This document shows, in pieces, positions 16,412 to 25,624 of a stretch of 43,775 bases of DNA (position 1 is the stretch's first letter; each line of letters starts with the position of its first letter). Origin of the DNA: an uncultured Oscillospiraceae bacterium (GTDB lineage: Bacteria; Bacillota; Clostridia; Oscillospirales; Oscillospiraceae); assembly GCA_934589225.1 (NCBI GenBank), contig CAKTNS010000023.1:1-43775 (forward strand), given 5' to 3'. Below the pieces are notes generated by a model. The model saw only the letters and a list, made by a program, of their open reading frames with translations. It was not told the origin of the DNA and made no database searches. The translations under genes and the position numbers were made by a program.

Positions 16412-16662
16412 GCGCAACGGTGGCGGCCTCGCTCATTACGGGGCTACTGTCTCTGGCGGGGGTGGTGCTGAGCAATCTGCTCTCCGAGCGGCGGCGGGAA
16501 AGCGCCCTGCGCACCGCCCAGGCGGTGACGGATGAGCAGCTCCGGGAGCTGACCCGGGAGGTCCGGGAACACAACCATTTTGCCCGGCGGATGCCGGTGG
16601 TAGAAGAGCAGATCAAGGTCATCAATCACCGATTGGAAGACCTGGAAAAAGGAGGAGCATAA
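16408..16662 (+). CDS. XhlA/holin-associated type membrane protein
   Basis: An 84-residue protein with one N-terminal membrane helix (SATVAASLITGLLSLAGVVL) followed by a charged coiled coil (ELTREVREHNHFARRMPVVE). This layout and the HNxFARRxPVVEEQIKVINHRI-type segment are typical of small proteins encoded just before phage holins. It likely works with the holin at the membrane. Confidence 0.7.
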   Translation: MSATVAASLITGLLSLAGVVLSNLLSERRRESALRTAQAVTDEQLRELTREVREHNHFARRMPVVEEQIKVINHRLEDLEKGGA

Positions 16663-16665
16663 AAT

Positions 16666-16917
16666 ATGATCAACTGGAAAGTACGCTTTAAAAACCGGAA
16701 TTTCTGGCTGGCCCTGGTGCCTGCCCTGCTGTTGCTGCTGCAAAGCGCCGCGGCCCTGGCAGGAATCGACCTGGAGCTGGGGGCCCTGCAGGGGCGGCTG
16801 CTGGATTTTGTCAACGCCGCCTTTGGCGTGCTGGCCATCCTGGGCATCGTCAACGACCCCACCACCCAAGGCCTTACCGACAGCCCCCGGGCTCTGGACT
16901 ACAGCAAACCCAATTAA
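16666..16917 (+). CDS. Phage holin, phiLC3 type
   Basis: An 83-residue holin resembling the phiLC3 family: INWKVRFKNRNFWLALVPAL at the N-terminus, two membrane helices, and the family end GIVNDPTTQGLTDSPRALDY. Holins form lesions in the cell membrane that release endolysin. Here no endolysin gene follows; the operon ends at a terminator and the next gene runs the other way. The lysis module is therefore incomplete or served from elsewhere. Confidence 0.85.
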   Translation: MINWKVRFKNRNFWLALVPALLLLLQSAAALAGIDLELGALQGRLLDFVNAAFGVLAILGIVNDPTTQGLTDSPRALDYSKPN

Positions 16918-16943
16918 AAAAGCTTCCCCGAAAGGAAGCTTTT
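16918..16943. terminator. Bidirectional terminator closing the phage operon
   Basis: AAAAGCTTCC (16918-16927) and GGAAGCTTTT (16934-16943) form a perfect 10-bp stem with a 6-base loop, starting right after the holin stop codon. It can also end the leftward flippase operon, whose stop is 58 bases away. Confidence 0.85.
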
Positions 16944-17001
16944 AAGGGCGCTATTCCGTTTGTCATCGCTGCTTGCCCTGTTCCGAAGGGAACGGGACCC
17001 T

Positions 17002-18504
17002 TCATCCCCGGTGGAGCTTGCGGTTCAGCACGCCGCCCACAAAGCGGGCGGAGGTGGGGTTTGTCAGGAAGCCCAGGGCGTAGTAGAGGATCAGGGAAAC
17101 GGGGGTCAGGATCAGGCCCCACAGAAGGAAGCTGCCGTAGCCCCTAATATTGGGGGTCCAGAAGCGGCTCGCAAAAGCGATGGCGAAGAACAGGGCAAAA
17201 TAGGTCAGCACCGTGGTATAAGACCGGCGGGGGGACCTGCCAAGGATGGTTTTGTTGCCGTAGATGATGATGTCGTTGGTCCGGTACAGCAGAGCCGCCA
17301 GGGTGCCCAGGAGGCAGCCGTAGATGCCCAGCTTCCAGACCAGCAGCACGCTGACGGACAGATTGATGACTGCCTCGGCAATGGCCCGGGGGATGGTCTG
17401 GGTGGCGTGGAAGGCCAGGCTGATGAGGTTATTCTCCGTGGAGCGGCTGCAGGAAAAAAGGTTGCTCAGGCAGAAGAGCATGGGAAGATAGGGGTCTAAG
17501 TAGGCAATATCCGTGATGCCCGCGGTGTAGAGGCCGATAAAGCTGGGGGTCAGCAGGTAGCACACGGTCATAAGGCCAAAGACAAAGCCCAAATAGCAGG
17601 TATTATAGGTGTCGTGGAGCAGCAGATACTTGTCTTTGTCTGTATTGTAGGCCAGCCCTAAATTGAACTTGACCCCGCTGAAGGCCGTATTGATGACCCG
17701 CAGGACGCTGAAAAACACCAGATTGTAAATGGAATAGACGCTGCTGACCTTCAGGCCGCACAGAAGCCCCAGCAGCACCACGTCCGTATTGTTGAAAATC
17801 ACATAGACCACATGGTGCAGCAAAAAGGCTCCCCGCTGCTGCAGCTTGACCTGGGGGTTATACTGATTCCGGTCCATCCAGGGGTAGTGCCGCCGGAAAT
17901 AGAGGAAGTAAACGGTGACGGACAGCAGGCTGATGCCAAAATAGGCCAGCTGCAAGATCACAATGTTCACCCGCAGGTTTACCAGCACGATTTTCGCAAG
18001 GCTTGTCAGCACCGTGGTCACCAGGGTCAGGTTGTTCTGCACATACTCCTTGCCCTCGGCGGACAGGAGGGCGGTCATGCCGGCCACCACATAGAAATTC
18101 AGGATGCTGGCGCAGCCCTGGAGCAGCGTCACCAGGGCCACGGCGGTGGGGCTGATGTCCGTCCGCAGCAGGAAGGGCAGGCTGGCGGTCAGGACCAGGA
18201 CCCCCAGGCCGTAGAGCATGGCGCAGCGGTGGAAATAGCGCTTGGTGGCGGTGAGAATTTCGTTGATGCTCTGGTGGTCCTCCCGGGTCACGGGGCCGTA
18301 AAGGGCCTGCAGGGCGGAGGTGGCAATGCCGGCCTCCACCAGGGACAGATAGGTATAGATGTTATTTAAGGTATTGAACAGCCCGTTGACCTCCGAGCCG
18401 TAGCTCTGCAAAATGAGCCGGGGGATCACAAGCCCCAGGGCCAGGGTGATCAGCTGGGTGCCGATGCCGAAAATCAGATTGTAGACGGTTTTTTTGAATT
18501 TCAT
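17002..18504 (-). CDS. MOP-superfamily flippase (polysaccharide export type)
   Basis: A 500-residue polytopic membrane protein with about 12-14 predicted helices. It starts MKFKKTVYNLIFGIGTQLIT and carries RLILQSYGSEVNGLFNTLNN, a pattern of Wzx/RfbX-type flippases that move lipid-linked sugars across the membrane. AAGGAG precedes the start. It is last in a tatD-aminotransferase-flippase operon, with a 22-base gap before it. The substrate cannot be read from sequence, and no glycosyltransferases are adjacent. Confidence 0.85.
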   Translation of the reverse strand: MKFKKTVYNLIFGIGTQLITLALGLVIPRLILQSYGSEVNGLFNTLNNIYTYLSLVEAGIATSALQALYGPVTREDHQSINEILTATKRYFHRCAMLYGLGVLVLTASLPFLLRTDISPTAVALVTLLQGCASILNFYVVAGMTALLSAEGKEYVQNNLTLVTTVLTSLAKIVLVNLRVNIVILQLAYFGISLLSVTVYFLYFRRHYPWMDRNQYNPQVKLQQRGAFLLHHVVYVIFNNTDVVLLGLLCGLKVSSVYSIYNLVFFSVLRVINTAFSGVKFNLGLAYNTDKDKYLLLHDTYNTCYLGFVFGLMTVCYLLTPSFIGLYTAGITDIAYLDPYLPMLFCLSNLFSCSRSTENNLISLAFHATQTIPRAIAEAVINLSVSVLLVWKLGIYGCLLGTLAALLYRTNDIIIYGNKTILGRSPRRSYTTVLTYFALFFAIAFASRFWTPNIRGYGSFLLWGLILTPVSLILYYALGFLTNPTSARFVGGVLNRKLHRG

Positions 18505-18526
18505 GAACGCTCCTTCCGCCCCCTTG

Positions 18527-19705
18527 TCAGCCTTCTTCCAGCAGCGCCTTGAATACCGGCAGGCTACTTTGAATCATTTCATAGCTGACGCAGTAGCAAA
18601 TGCGGAAGTATCCCGGGCAGCCGAAGCCGTCACCGGGGACCAGCAGCAAGTCCTTTTTCTTGGCCCGCTCCGAGAAGGCCGCCGCGTCTCCACCGGGGGC
18701 CTTGATGAAGAGGTAAAAGGCCCCCTGGGGCTCCGGCATTTCGTAGCCCATGGCGGTGAGCCCCTCGTAAAGGGCCCGGCGGTTCCGGTCGTAGCTCTGA
18801 AGGTCCGGGCCCAGAGAAGCGCACCGGGCGATGACCTTTTGCATCAGGCTGTTGGCGCAGACATGGCCGCAGGCCCGGGCGGCCCCGGCCGCGGCGGCAA
18901 GCAGCGCCTTCCCGTCGGCAGCCCCCTGGGGCACATAGACATAGCCGATGCGCTCTCCCGGCAGGGACAGGCTCTTGGAGTAGGAGTAGCAGACCACCGT
19001 GTCCCGGTAGATGCCGGGGACGAAGGGCACCTCCACCCCGTAGGCCAGCTCCCGGTAGGGCTCGTCGGAAACGAGATAAATGGGGTGGCCGTATTCCCTG
19101 GACTTTTCTTCCAGAATCCGGGCCAAGGCCTGCAAGGTCTCCCGGCTGTATACCACGCCGCTGGGGTTATTGGGGGAGTTGATCAGCACCGCCTGGGTGT
19201 GCTCGCTGACCATGCTTTTGAGAAGCGGCAGCTGAATTTGAAAACCCGGCACATCCGGGGGCACCACCCGGAACTGCAATCCCGCCTCCTGGGCAAAGGG
19301 CTTGTATTCCGGGAAGTAAGGGGCAATGGCCAGCAGCTCTCCCTGGGGCACCGCCAGGGCTTTAAACACCGCTACCAGCTCCGGGGCCGCGCCGCCGGCA
19401 ATAAAAAAGTCCTCCGGGGAAGCTTTTGCGTCAAACCGGCGGTTTAAATCCCGGGCAATGGCCGCCCGGGTCTCAAAGTCTCCCACAGCGGAGGTATAGC
19501 CGTGAACCTCCAGGGAAGGAAGCTCATGAACAATATCGCAAATGGCCCGGTTCACTTCCTCCGGGGCGGGGATGGAGGGATTTCCCAGGGAGTAGTCAAA
19601 GACCCGGTCCGGCCCCACGATGGCCGCCCGGGCCCGGCCGTATTCAAACAGCTCCCGGATGCAGGAGCGGTTGGCTCCCAGGGCGTAGGCATTTTGGTTC
19701 AGCAT
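18527..19705 (-). CDS. PLP-dependent aminotransferase, class I/II
   Basis: A 392-residue fold-type I aminotransferase. The cofactor lysine is in SYSKSLSLPGERIGY (Lys244); NSPNNPSG (Asn179) and SDEPY (Asp214) complete the active site. The start lies two bases past the tatD stop, using GGAGG at that gene's end. It resembles the aspartate aminotransferase-like group, but the substrate cannot be assigned. Confidence 0.88.
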   Translation of the reverse strand: MLNQNAYALGANRSCIRELFEYGRARAAIVGPDRVFDYSLGNPSIPAPEEVNRAICDIVHELPSLEVHGYTSAVGDFETRAAIARDLNRRFDAKASPEDFFIAGGAAPELVAVFKALAVPQGELLAIAPYFPEYKPFAQEAGLQFRVVPPDVPGFQIQLPLLKSMVSEHTQAVLINSPNNPSGVVYSRETLQALARILEEKSREYGHPIYLVSDEPYRELAYGVEVPFVPGIYRDTVVCYSYSKSLSLPGERIGYVYVPQGAADGKALLAAAAGAARACGHVCANSLMQKVIARCASLGPDLQSYDRNRRALYEGLTAMGYEMPEPQGAFYLFIKAPGGDAAAFSERAKKKDLLLVPGDGFGCPGYFRICYCVSYEMIQSSLPVFKALLEEG

Positions 19706-19707
19706 AT

Positions 19708-20481
19708 TTATTCGCCTCCGATGCGGTATAGACGCTTTCCGTTTTCATAGGTGATGGCCTGGGCCTCCTCCGCGGGGATGCCCCAAAGGTCTCCCAGAGC
19801 CTGGGCCATGCGGTAGAGCTTCGCAGGGTCATTGCGTTTGCCCCGGAAGGGCTCCGGGGACATGTAGGGGCAGTCCGTTTCAATAACCACCCGGTCCCGG
19901 GGCACCGCCGCCGCGGCTTCCAGGGCCCTGCGGGCATTGCGGAAGGTCAGAACCCCCGTAAAGCCCACATAATACCCCCGGTCCACCAGCCACTTGGCCA
20001 TTTCCGCGGAGCCGGAGAAGCAGTGAAACACCCCCCGGACCTGGGGAAAGTCGGAGACGATCTCCATGCCGTCCTGATGGGCCTCCCGCTCATGGACGAT
20101 GACCGGCAGCTCCAGCTCCCGGGCCAGCTCCATTTGCAGCCGGAAGGCCCGCTGCTGGATGCTGCGGGGGATGTCCTCATAGTGGTAATCCAGCCCAATC
20201 TCTCCGATGGCCTTGATTTTGGGATTCTCCCGGCAAAGGGCCCGGTAAGCATCCAGAACCGCCTCGTCCACCTCGTCCGCCGCATCCGGGTGAGAGCCCA
20301 CGGCGGCATAGACATAGGGATATTCCCGGCTCAATCTACTAGCCGCCCGGGAAGAAGCAAGACTGCACCCGGGATTCATGAGTAACCCGATTTGGGCGTT
20401 TGGAAGCACCCGGGACAGAAGCTCCTCCCGGTCCTCGTCAAAAGCCCGGTCATCCATATGGGCGTGGGTATCAAATAACAT
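19708..20481 (-). CDS. TatD family deoxyribonuclease
   Basis: A 257-residue metal-dependent hydrolase of the amidohydrolase TIM-barrel type. Metal ligands His6 and His8 (DTHAHMD), Glu94 (AIGEIGLDYH), a later VHER and a TDCPY near the end are all present. I place the start at MLFDTHAHMDD (20481); the upstream in-frame ATG adds an unlikely 11 residues. The family removes 3' DNA ends and damaged nucleotides. It heads the flippase operon. Confidence 0.9.
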   Translation of the reverse strand: MLFDTHAHMDDRAFDEDREELLSRVLPNAQIGLLMNPGCSLASSRAASRLSREYPYVYAAVGSHPDAADEVDEAVLDAYRALCRENPKIKAIGEIGLDYHYEDIPRSIQQRAFRLQMELARELELPVIVHEREAHQDGMEIVSDFPQVRGVFHCFSGSAEMAKWLVDRGYYVGFTGVLTFRNARRALEAAAAVPRDRVVIETDCPYMSPEPFRGKRNDPAKLYRMAQALGDLWGIPAEEAQAITYENGKRLYRIGGE

Positions 20482-20510
20482 ATAAAACGAATCCTTTCCA
20501 AAAAGAAACT

Positions 20511-21146
20511 CCAAAACCTTCCCCGATGGGGAAGGGGGACCGCAGCGGCGGTGGGAGGAGCGGGGCGGCGTTTAACATTGTAGGAACAATAGGCGCAGAG
20601 GTAAGACGCAATGTAGCGGCGATGATTCATCGCCATGCAACGTCCCGAATACAACCCGTATGGTTGAACAGACCCCCCCGGCGTGCATGTAGGGGCGGCA
20701 ACCTGCCGCCCGCCACGTGGGGTTTTTAACCTGTGGGGGTGAATGGTACCACCCGAAATGTGGTACACCCCTTGCCTCTCCCTATGGGAGAGGTGGCCGA
20801 GCGCAGCTCGGACGGAGAGGGTCTACGCTCACGATACCAAATAACGTTATCATTCAAAAAACGAAGCAAGGCCCTCTCAGTCTTGGCTGCGCCGAGCCAG
20901 CTCTCCCAGAGGGAGAGCCAAGGGGCGGGGGTGGTTCCGTTTTGTCCCCACAGGTTATATCCGACAGGTGGCGGGCGGCAGGTTGCCGCCCCTACAGACA
21001 CACTGGTGGGTGGTACCGTTCAACCACACAGGTTATATTCGAAACGTCCCGGGCGGCTAGTAGCCGCCCCTACATGCGCAACACCTATTCGCCCGTTGTT
21101 TGTGCAACATTTCACGCCGCACCGCTTCCCGCAAGGGAAGCTTTTT
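20511..21146. repeat. Intergenic repeat mosaic before the DivIVA-like gene
   Basis: No gene is supported. In order: a family-2 double-hairpin end (about 20511-20612, with CCTTCCCCATCGGGGAAGG on the minus strand), an ATTCATCGCC palindrome (about 20610-20645), a GGCGGC module (about 20690-20755), a family-1 element (20771-20924), two more GGCGGC modules (about 20935-20999 and 21011-21075), and a family-2 end whose hairpin and T run (about 21123-21146) reach the DivIVA-like stop codon. Confidence 0.75.
20771..20924 (-). repeat. Short family-1 double-hairpin element
   Basis: About 154 bp, ends CTTGCCTCTCCC and GGGAGAGCCAAG, with a hairpin pair at each end and the core ATTCAAAAAACG. It matches the short units at 36036-37139 and 26781-26932. 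Its core keeps the GGAGAGGG and GATACC blocks of the DUF559 element, but the ATG is lost here. Confidence 0.75.
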
Positions 21147-21148
21147 GT

Positions 21149-21760
21149 TTAGCGGTTGGGCTTCAACCGCTGGAGGGTGTCGGCGGCGTCCTGGAGGGCC
21201 AGGCGGCTGGAGGAGACGGCGGATTGCAGGGTGTCCAGTTGGGCGCTGACCTGCTGGGAGATGCCGGTCATCTGCCGCAGGGCGCTTTCCACCCGGGCGG
21301 AGGCCTGGGTCAGCACCGCCCCGGTCTCGGAATAGACCTGCTCCGCCCGCTCCCGGGCCACCCGCTCGGTGCGCTCGGCGCGGCGGTAGGCTTCCAGCTC
21401 CTGGTTGGATTCCAGCTTGGCCCCGCTGGCCTGGACCATGGCCTCTTTCCGGGCCTGCTGGGCCTCTTCCAGCTGGCACTGCATCTGGGTAAGCTGCTGC
21501 AAGGCAGACTCTTTTTGGGTGGTGGCCGTCTCCAGCTGCTGCTGGAGGTTTTTCAGCTCCTCCTGCAGGTCCAGCACCCGGGCCTCCAGGGCCAGACGTT
21601 GGGGGTCCACGGCAGGCTTACTCTGCTGCTGCCGCAGGGCCTCCAGCTCGGTATTGAGCTGAGTGAGCTCCGTATTGTGCCGGTTGTTCAGGTATTCTAG
21701 GTAGTTTGCCACATCCTGCCGGTTAAAGCCCCGGAGGGCGGAACGAAAGTTCAGATTCAT
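21149..21760 (-). CDS. DivIVA-like coiled-coil protein
   Basis: A 203-residue protein whose first 25 residues (FRSALRGFNRQDVANYLEYL) match the membrane-curvature-sensing DivIVA/GpsB N-terminus, followed by a continuous Gln-rich coiled coil to the end. Such proteins organise division sites and wall synthesis. It is monocistronic, with a GGAGA before the ATG. Confidence 0.75.
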   Translation of the reverse strand: MNLNFRSALRGFNRQDVANYLEYLNNRHNTELTQLNTELEALRQQQSKPAVDPQRLALEARVLDLQEELKNLQQQLETATTQKESALQQLTQMQCQLEEAQQARKEAMVQASGAKLESNQELEAYRRAERTERVARERAEQVYSETGAVLTQASARVESALRQMTGISQQVSAQLDTLQSAVSSSRLALQDAADTLQRLKPNR

Positions 21761-21833
21761 AGGGAAGTCTCCATTATTTGATTTGGCCCCATTATATCAT
21801 AGAAAACCCCAGAAAACAATAGACTCCCCCCAC

Positions 21834-22862
21834 TTATCGGAACACCATATTGGCAAAAATCCGCTGCATTCTGGCATCCGGGAACCGGCTGTCCAGGAAG
21901 GCCCAGAAGGCATTGGAGGCGGCGATGCCCTCCACCCGGCAAGACCAGCGGAACACCGTCAGCAGGGTCACCACGCAGTCAAAGACAAAGAAGGCCGTCA
22001 GGCACCAGGTAAACACCTTTCCGAAGCGGTTGGGAATTTTGAGAATCAGCTGGGCCATAAAGGGATAGAGGGTCTTTACCCAGAAAATCCCCAAAAAGCC
22101 CCAGAAAATGGAGTACAGCAGGCAGATTCTGCCGTTTAGGTTAAAGGGCATGTGGCTGTAATCCCAGCTGACGGAGCCGAAAAGCAGCTCCTGGGCCCAG
22201 GAGCAGAAGTATTCAAGGGCGCTTCCCACCAGGAAGCCCCCCAGGAAGGACAGCCACCGGCCCCGGTTCCGGAACCGGTAAAGGGCCAGAGTCAGGGCCA
22301 GGGCACCGGCACCGTAGACCATATTAAAGGGACCGTAGACAAGGCCCGAGCGGCTTTCCAGATAGCCGTTGGTCACCAGACACCACAAAAGCTCAATGAC
22401 CACGCCCCCGAAGCAGCCGATGAAGCACACCAGCAGCAGCTTGTAAATGTTCATGCCCGCGGCAAAATGGCCGCTACGGGTCTCTTCCAGATCAATGACG
22501 GCGTTGGCCGGGGCCGTCAGCTTCCGGTGGTGCTGCCGGGTCACGTCGTCCCACCGGGCGGAAAGCTCATCGTAGTTTTCAAGCAGTTTCCCGTTGGCCC
22601 GGACCAGATCAGTGGAAGCCCGGCGGTAGGAGCGCAGCCGCTGCATGACGGCGGTGTCGAAGCTTTCCGGGTCATGGGCCTGGGCCAGGTCCTCATAAAG
22701 GCTTTCCAGGCTGGGCTGGCCCTGTTCCAGGGTTTGCAGCACCCTTTGAGAATCCTCCTCCACAGGCATCACCACATCCCGCTCCGTGATGCTGTCATAC
22801 TCCCGAATGGCCTGTTTCCAGGCTTTGATTTTTTCTTTCCGGGCCTTCTTTTCTTTTTTCAT
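21834..22862 (-). CDS. PF06541-type membrane protein with cytoplasmic coiled-coil extension
   Basis: A 342-residue protein. The N-terminal 145 or so residues are charged and helical, soluble, and unrelated to the next part; the C-terminal part has about five membrane helices and resembles the putative ABC-transporter family PF06541 (GLVYGPFNMVYGAGAL, WDYSHMPFNLNGRICLLYSIFWG). The start at 22862 (MKKEKKARK) has AAGGAAG 9 bases upstream. It faces away from a second member of the same family at 23052. No transport substrate is known for the family. Confidence 0.75.
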   Translation of the reverse strand: MKKEKKARKEKIKAWKQAIREYDSITERDVVMPVEEDSQRVLQTLEQGQPSLESLYEDLAQAHDPESFDTAVMQRLRSYRRASTDLVRANGKLLENYDELSARWDDVTRQHHRKLTAPANAVIDLEETRSGHFAAGMNIYKLLLVCFIGCFGGVVIELLWCLVTNGYLESRSGLVYGPFNMVYGAGALALTLALYRFRNRGRWLSFLGGFLVGSALEYFCSWAQELLFGSVSWDYSHMPFNLNGRICLLYSIFWGFLGIFWVKTLYPFMAQLILKIPNRFGKVFTWCLTAFFVFDCVVTLLTVFRWSCRVEGIAASNAFWAFLDSRFPDARMQRIFANMVFR

Positions 22863-22989
22863 CAGTTCTTCTTCCTTTCTGTCATTGCCAAAACTACCCA
22901 TTTTTGCGTATCATGCTACAATGTCAATCTCAATTGGTTCTCAACTGTTTTTGAACAAAATATTAAATTCAAATAATTGTAAAAAGTTA

Positions 22990-23018
22990 TTGACGTTCCG
23001 TTTTTTTCATGATAAAAC
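22990..23018 (+). promoter_or_regulatory. Candidate promoter for the PF06541-ftsH operon
   Basis: TTGACG (22990-22995) and TAAAAC (23013-23018) are 17 bp apart and 34 bases before the start at 23052. The -10 is weak, so this is a moderate call. The divergent gene's promoter lies in the AT-rich stretch 22902-22990 but no clear boxes are visible. Confidence 0.4.
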
Positions 23019-23051
23019 AGTTTTATAAGGAACAATTTAGGAGGATTCCAG

Positions 23052-23792
23052 ATGAATGTATTTTTAACCCTGGCCTGTCTGTTTTTCATCGGCAGCGTGG
23101 CCGGATGGGTCATTGAGCTGCTGTTCCGCAACATCGTACACCACAATAAGAAGTGGGTGAACCCCGGCTTCTGTACGGGACCCTATCTTCCCATTTACGG
23201 CTTCGGCCTGTGTACCCTGTATCTGCTGGCAAGCCTTGAAAGCTACGGCCTGATCCAGAATCCGGTGTGGAACAAGATCGCCCTTTTTGCCGCCATGGCC
23301 GTGGGCATGACTTTGATCGAGTATATTGCGGGCATTTTCTGCCTGAAATACTTTAAGGTCATGCTGTGGGATTACTCCGACATGTGGGGGAACATCCAGG
23401 GGCTGATTTGCCCCCTGTTCTCCTTTTTCTGGGCGGTGATGGGGGCCATGTATTACTTCCTCATCCACCCCTATGTGCTGGGGGCCCTGGATTGGCTTTC
23501 CCGGAATCTGGCCTTCTCCTTCTTCATCGGCATGTTCTTCGGGGTGTTTATCATTGACGTGTGCCATTCCGCCAACCTGGTGGTAAAGCTCAAGGCCTTT
23601 GCCGAGGAAAACCGGATGGTGGTTCGCTACGAGGCCGTCAAGAAGCACATCCGGGAGAATTTCGAGGACAGCAACATCCGCCTCAAATACAACTTCTTCC
23701 GTCCTTTCCGTGACGAGCGTCCCCTGGAAGAACGCCTGAAAGAAATGCGGGAAAAGCTGGAACGCTTCAAGCTGCAAAACAACAAAACCTAA
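23052..23792 (+). CDS. PF06541-type membrane protein
   Basis: A 246-residue protein with about six membrane helices and a charged C-terminal tail. Family signatures are GFCTGPYLPIYGFG and LWDYSDMWGNIQGLICPLFSFFW, which parallel the segments in the divergent paralogue. TAGGAGG lies 9 bases upstream. It is followed 17 bases later by ftsH, and its C-terminal cytoplasmic tail (RDERPLEERLKEMREKLER) could be a regulatory or partner-binding part. Function of the family is unproven. Confidence 0.75.
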   Translation: MNVFLTLACLFFIGSVAGWVIELLFRNIVHHNKKWVNPGFCTGPYLPIYGFGLCTLYLLASLESYGLIQNPVWNKIALFAAMAVGMTLIEYIAGIFCLKYFKVMLWDYSDMWGNIQGLICPLFSFFWAVMGAMYYFLIHPYVLGALDWLSRNLAFSFFIGMFFGVFIIDVCHSANLVVKLKAFAEENRMVVRYEAVKKHIRENFEDSNIRLKYNFFRPFRDERPLEERLKEMREKLERFKLQNNKT

Positions 23793-23809
23793 CCGAAGGA
23801 GGTTTTTCC

Positions 23810-25624
23810 ATGAACGAAGTCAAACAGCCGAAAAAACCGCTGATGTGGTACTACAGCGTGGTGCTGATTGCCATTCTGCTGTTCAACGTCCTGGTAATGC
23901 CCATGATCGCGGACATGAAGATCAAGGAAGTGGACTACGGCACCTTTATGTCCATGACGGAGCAAAAGGACATCGGCCGGGTGGAGATCCAGGACAACCA
24001 GATTTTGTTTACCAACAAAGATGAGTCCCAGATTTTCAAAACCGGCCTGCTGGACGATCCGGGCCGGACGGAGCGGCTCTATGAAGCCGGGGCCCAGTTC
24101 TCAGGAGAAATCGTGGAAGAAACCTCCCCCATCCTCAATTTCTTCCTCTACTTCCTCCTGCCCCTGATCCTCTTTGCAGGGCTGGGACAGGTGCTGTCCC
24201 GGAAGATGATGGACAAAATGGGCGGCCCCAACGCCATGTCCTTTAACATGGGCAAGTCCAACGCCAAGGTCTACGTCAAGTCCTCCGACGGCATCCGGTT
24301 TTCCGATGTGGCCGGTGTGGACGAGGCGGAGGAAAGCTTGTCCGAAATCGTCAATTACCTTCACGACCCCTCCAAATACCGGGAAATCGGCGCCACCATG
24401 CCCAAGGGCGTGCTGCTGGTAGGCCCTCCGGGCACCGGCAAGACCATGCTGGCCAAGGCCGTGGCCGGTGAGGCGGACGTGCCCTTCTTCTCCATCTCCG
24501 GCTCGGAGTTTGTGGAAATGTTCGTGGGCATGGGTGCCAGCAAGGTCCGGGACCTGTTCAAGCAGGCCAAGGAAAAGGCTCCCTGCATCGTCTTCATTGA
24601 CGAGATCGATGCCATCGGCCAGAAGCGCTCCGGCGGGGCCTACGGCGGCAACGACGAGCGGGAGCAGACCTTAAACCAGCTGCTGACGGAGATGGACGGC
24701 TTTGAAGGAAACTCCGGCGTCATGATCCTGGCGGCCACCAACCGGCCCGAATCTCTGGACCCGGCCCTGACCCGTCCCGGCCGTTTTGACCGGCGGGTAC
24801 CGGTGGAGCTGCCGGACCTGAAGGGGCGGCAGGAGATCCTGAAGGTCCACGCCAAAAAGGTACGGCTGACAGACGACGTGAACTTTGAAACCATCGCCCG
24901 GATGGCCTCCGGTGCCAGCGGCGCGGAGCTGGCCAACATCATCAACGAAGCCGCCCTCCGGGCCGTCCGGGATGGCCGGAAGGCCGCCTGTGAGGCGGAT
25001 TTGGAAGAGTCCATCGAGACCGTTATCGCGGGCTACCAGAAGAAGAACGCCATTCTGACGGACAAGGAAAAGCTGGCGGTTGCCTACCACGAAATCGGCC
25101 ATGCGCTGGTTGCCGCCCTGCAAACCCACTCTGCCCCGGTGCAGAAGATCACCATCATCCCCCGGACCTCCGGGGCCCTGGGCTACACCATGCAGGTGGA
25201 GGAGGGCAACCACTACCTGATGACCCGGGAGGAGCTGGAAAACAAAATCGCCACCCTTACCGGCGGCCGGGCGGCGGAGGAGATCGCCGTGGGCTCCATT
25301 TCCACCGGCGCCTCCAACGATATTGAACAGGCCACCAAGCTGGCCCGGGCCATGATCACCCGCTACGGCATGAGCGAAGAATTTGACATGGTGGCTCTGG
25401 AAACCGTTTCCAACCAGTATCTGGGCGGTGACAGCAGCTTGAGCTGCTCCGCCGAGACCCAGACCCGCATTGACGAGCTGGTGGTAAAGCTGGTGAAGCA
25501 GCAGCACGACAAGGCCCTGACCCTGCTGCGGGAAAACCGGGAGAAGCTGGAGAAGCTGTCCCGGCACCTGTATGAAAAGGAAACCATTACCGGTGACGAA
25601 TTCATGGAGCTGATGAAGGAATGA
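23810..25624 (+). CDS. ftsH: ATP-dependent zinc metalloprotease FtsH
   Basis: A 604-residue membrane AAA+ protease that degrades damaged or regulatory membrane proteins. Two membrane helices (about 13-33 and 107-127) flank an extracytoplasmic segment. Walker A GPPGTGKT (205-212), Walker B IVFIDEIDA (260-268) and the second region of homology (about 307-328) are intact. The zinc site is HEIGH (427-431), a conservative change from the usual HEAGH. AAGGAGG precedes the ATG. It overlaps the next gene by 4 bases. Other FtsH copies may exist outside the window. Confidence 0.96.
   Translation: MNEVKQPKKPLMWYYSVVLIAILLFNVLVMPMIADMKIKEVDYGTFMSMTEQKDIGRVEIQDNQILFTNKDESQIFKTGLLDDPGRTERLYEAGAQFSGEIVEETSPILNFFLYFLLPLILFAGLGQVLSRKMMDKMGGPNAMSFNMGKSNAKVYVKSSDGIRFSDVAGVDEAEESLSEIVNYLHDPSKYREIGATMPKGVLLVGPPGTGKTMLAKAVAGEADVPFFSISGSEFVEMFVGMGASKVRDLFKQAKEKAPCIVFIDEIDAIGQKRSGGAYGGNDEREQTLNQLLTEMDGFEGNSGVMILAATNRPESLDPALTRPGRFDRRVPVELPDLKGRQEILKVHAKKVRLTDDVNFETIARMASGASGAELANIINEAALRAVRDGRKAACEADLEESIETVIAGYQKKNAILTDKEKLAVAYHEIGHALVAALQTHSAPVQKITIIPRTSGALGYTMQVEEGNHYLMTREELENKIATLTGGRAAEEIAVGSISTGASNDIEQATKLARAMITRYGMSEEFDMVALETVSNQYLGGDSSLSCSAETQTRIDELVVKLVKQQHDKALTLLRENREKLEKLSRHLYEKETITGDEFMELMKE

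Noticed and set aside
4110..16943. Similar AGCTTCCCC hairpins at both ends of the phage cassette as possible att sites
   Set aside because: Both are terminator-like hairpins and the left one belongs to a dispersed repeat family; no integrase is present to use them.
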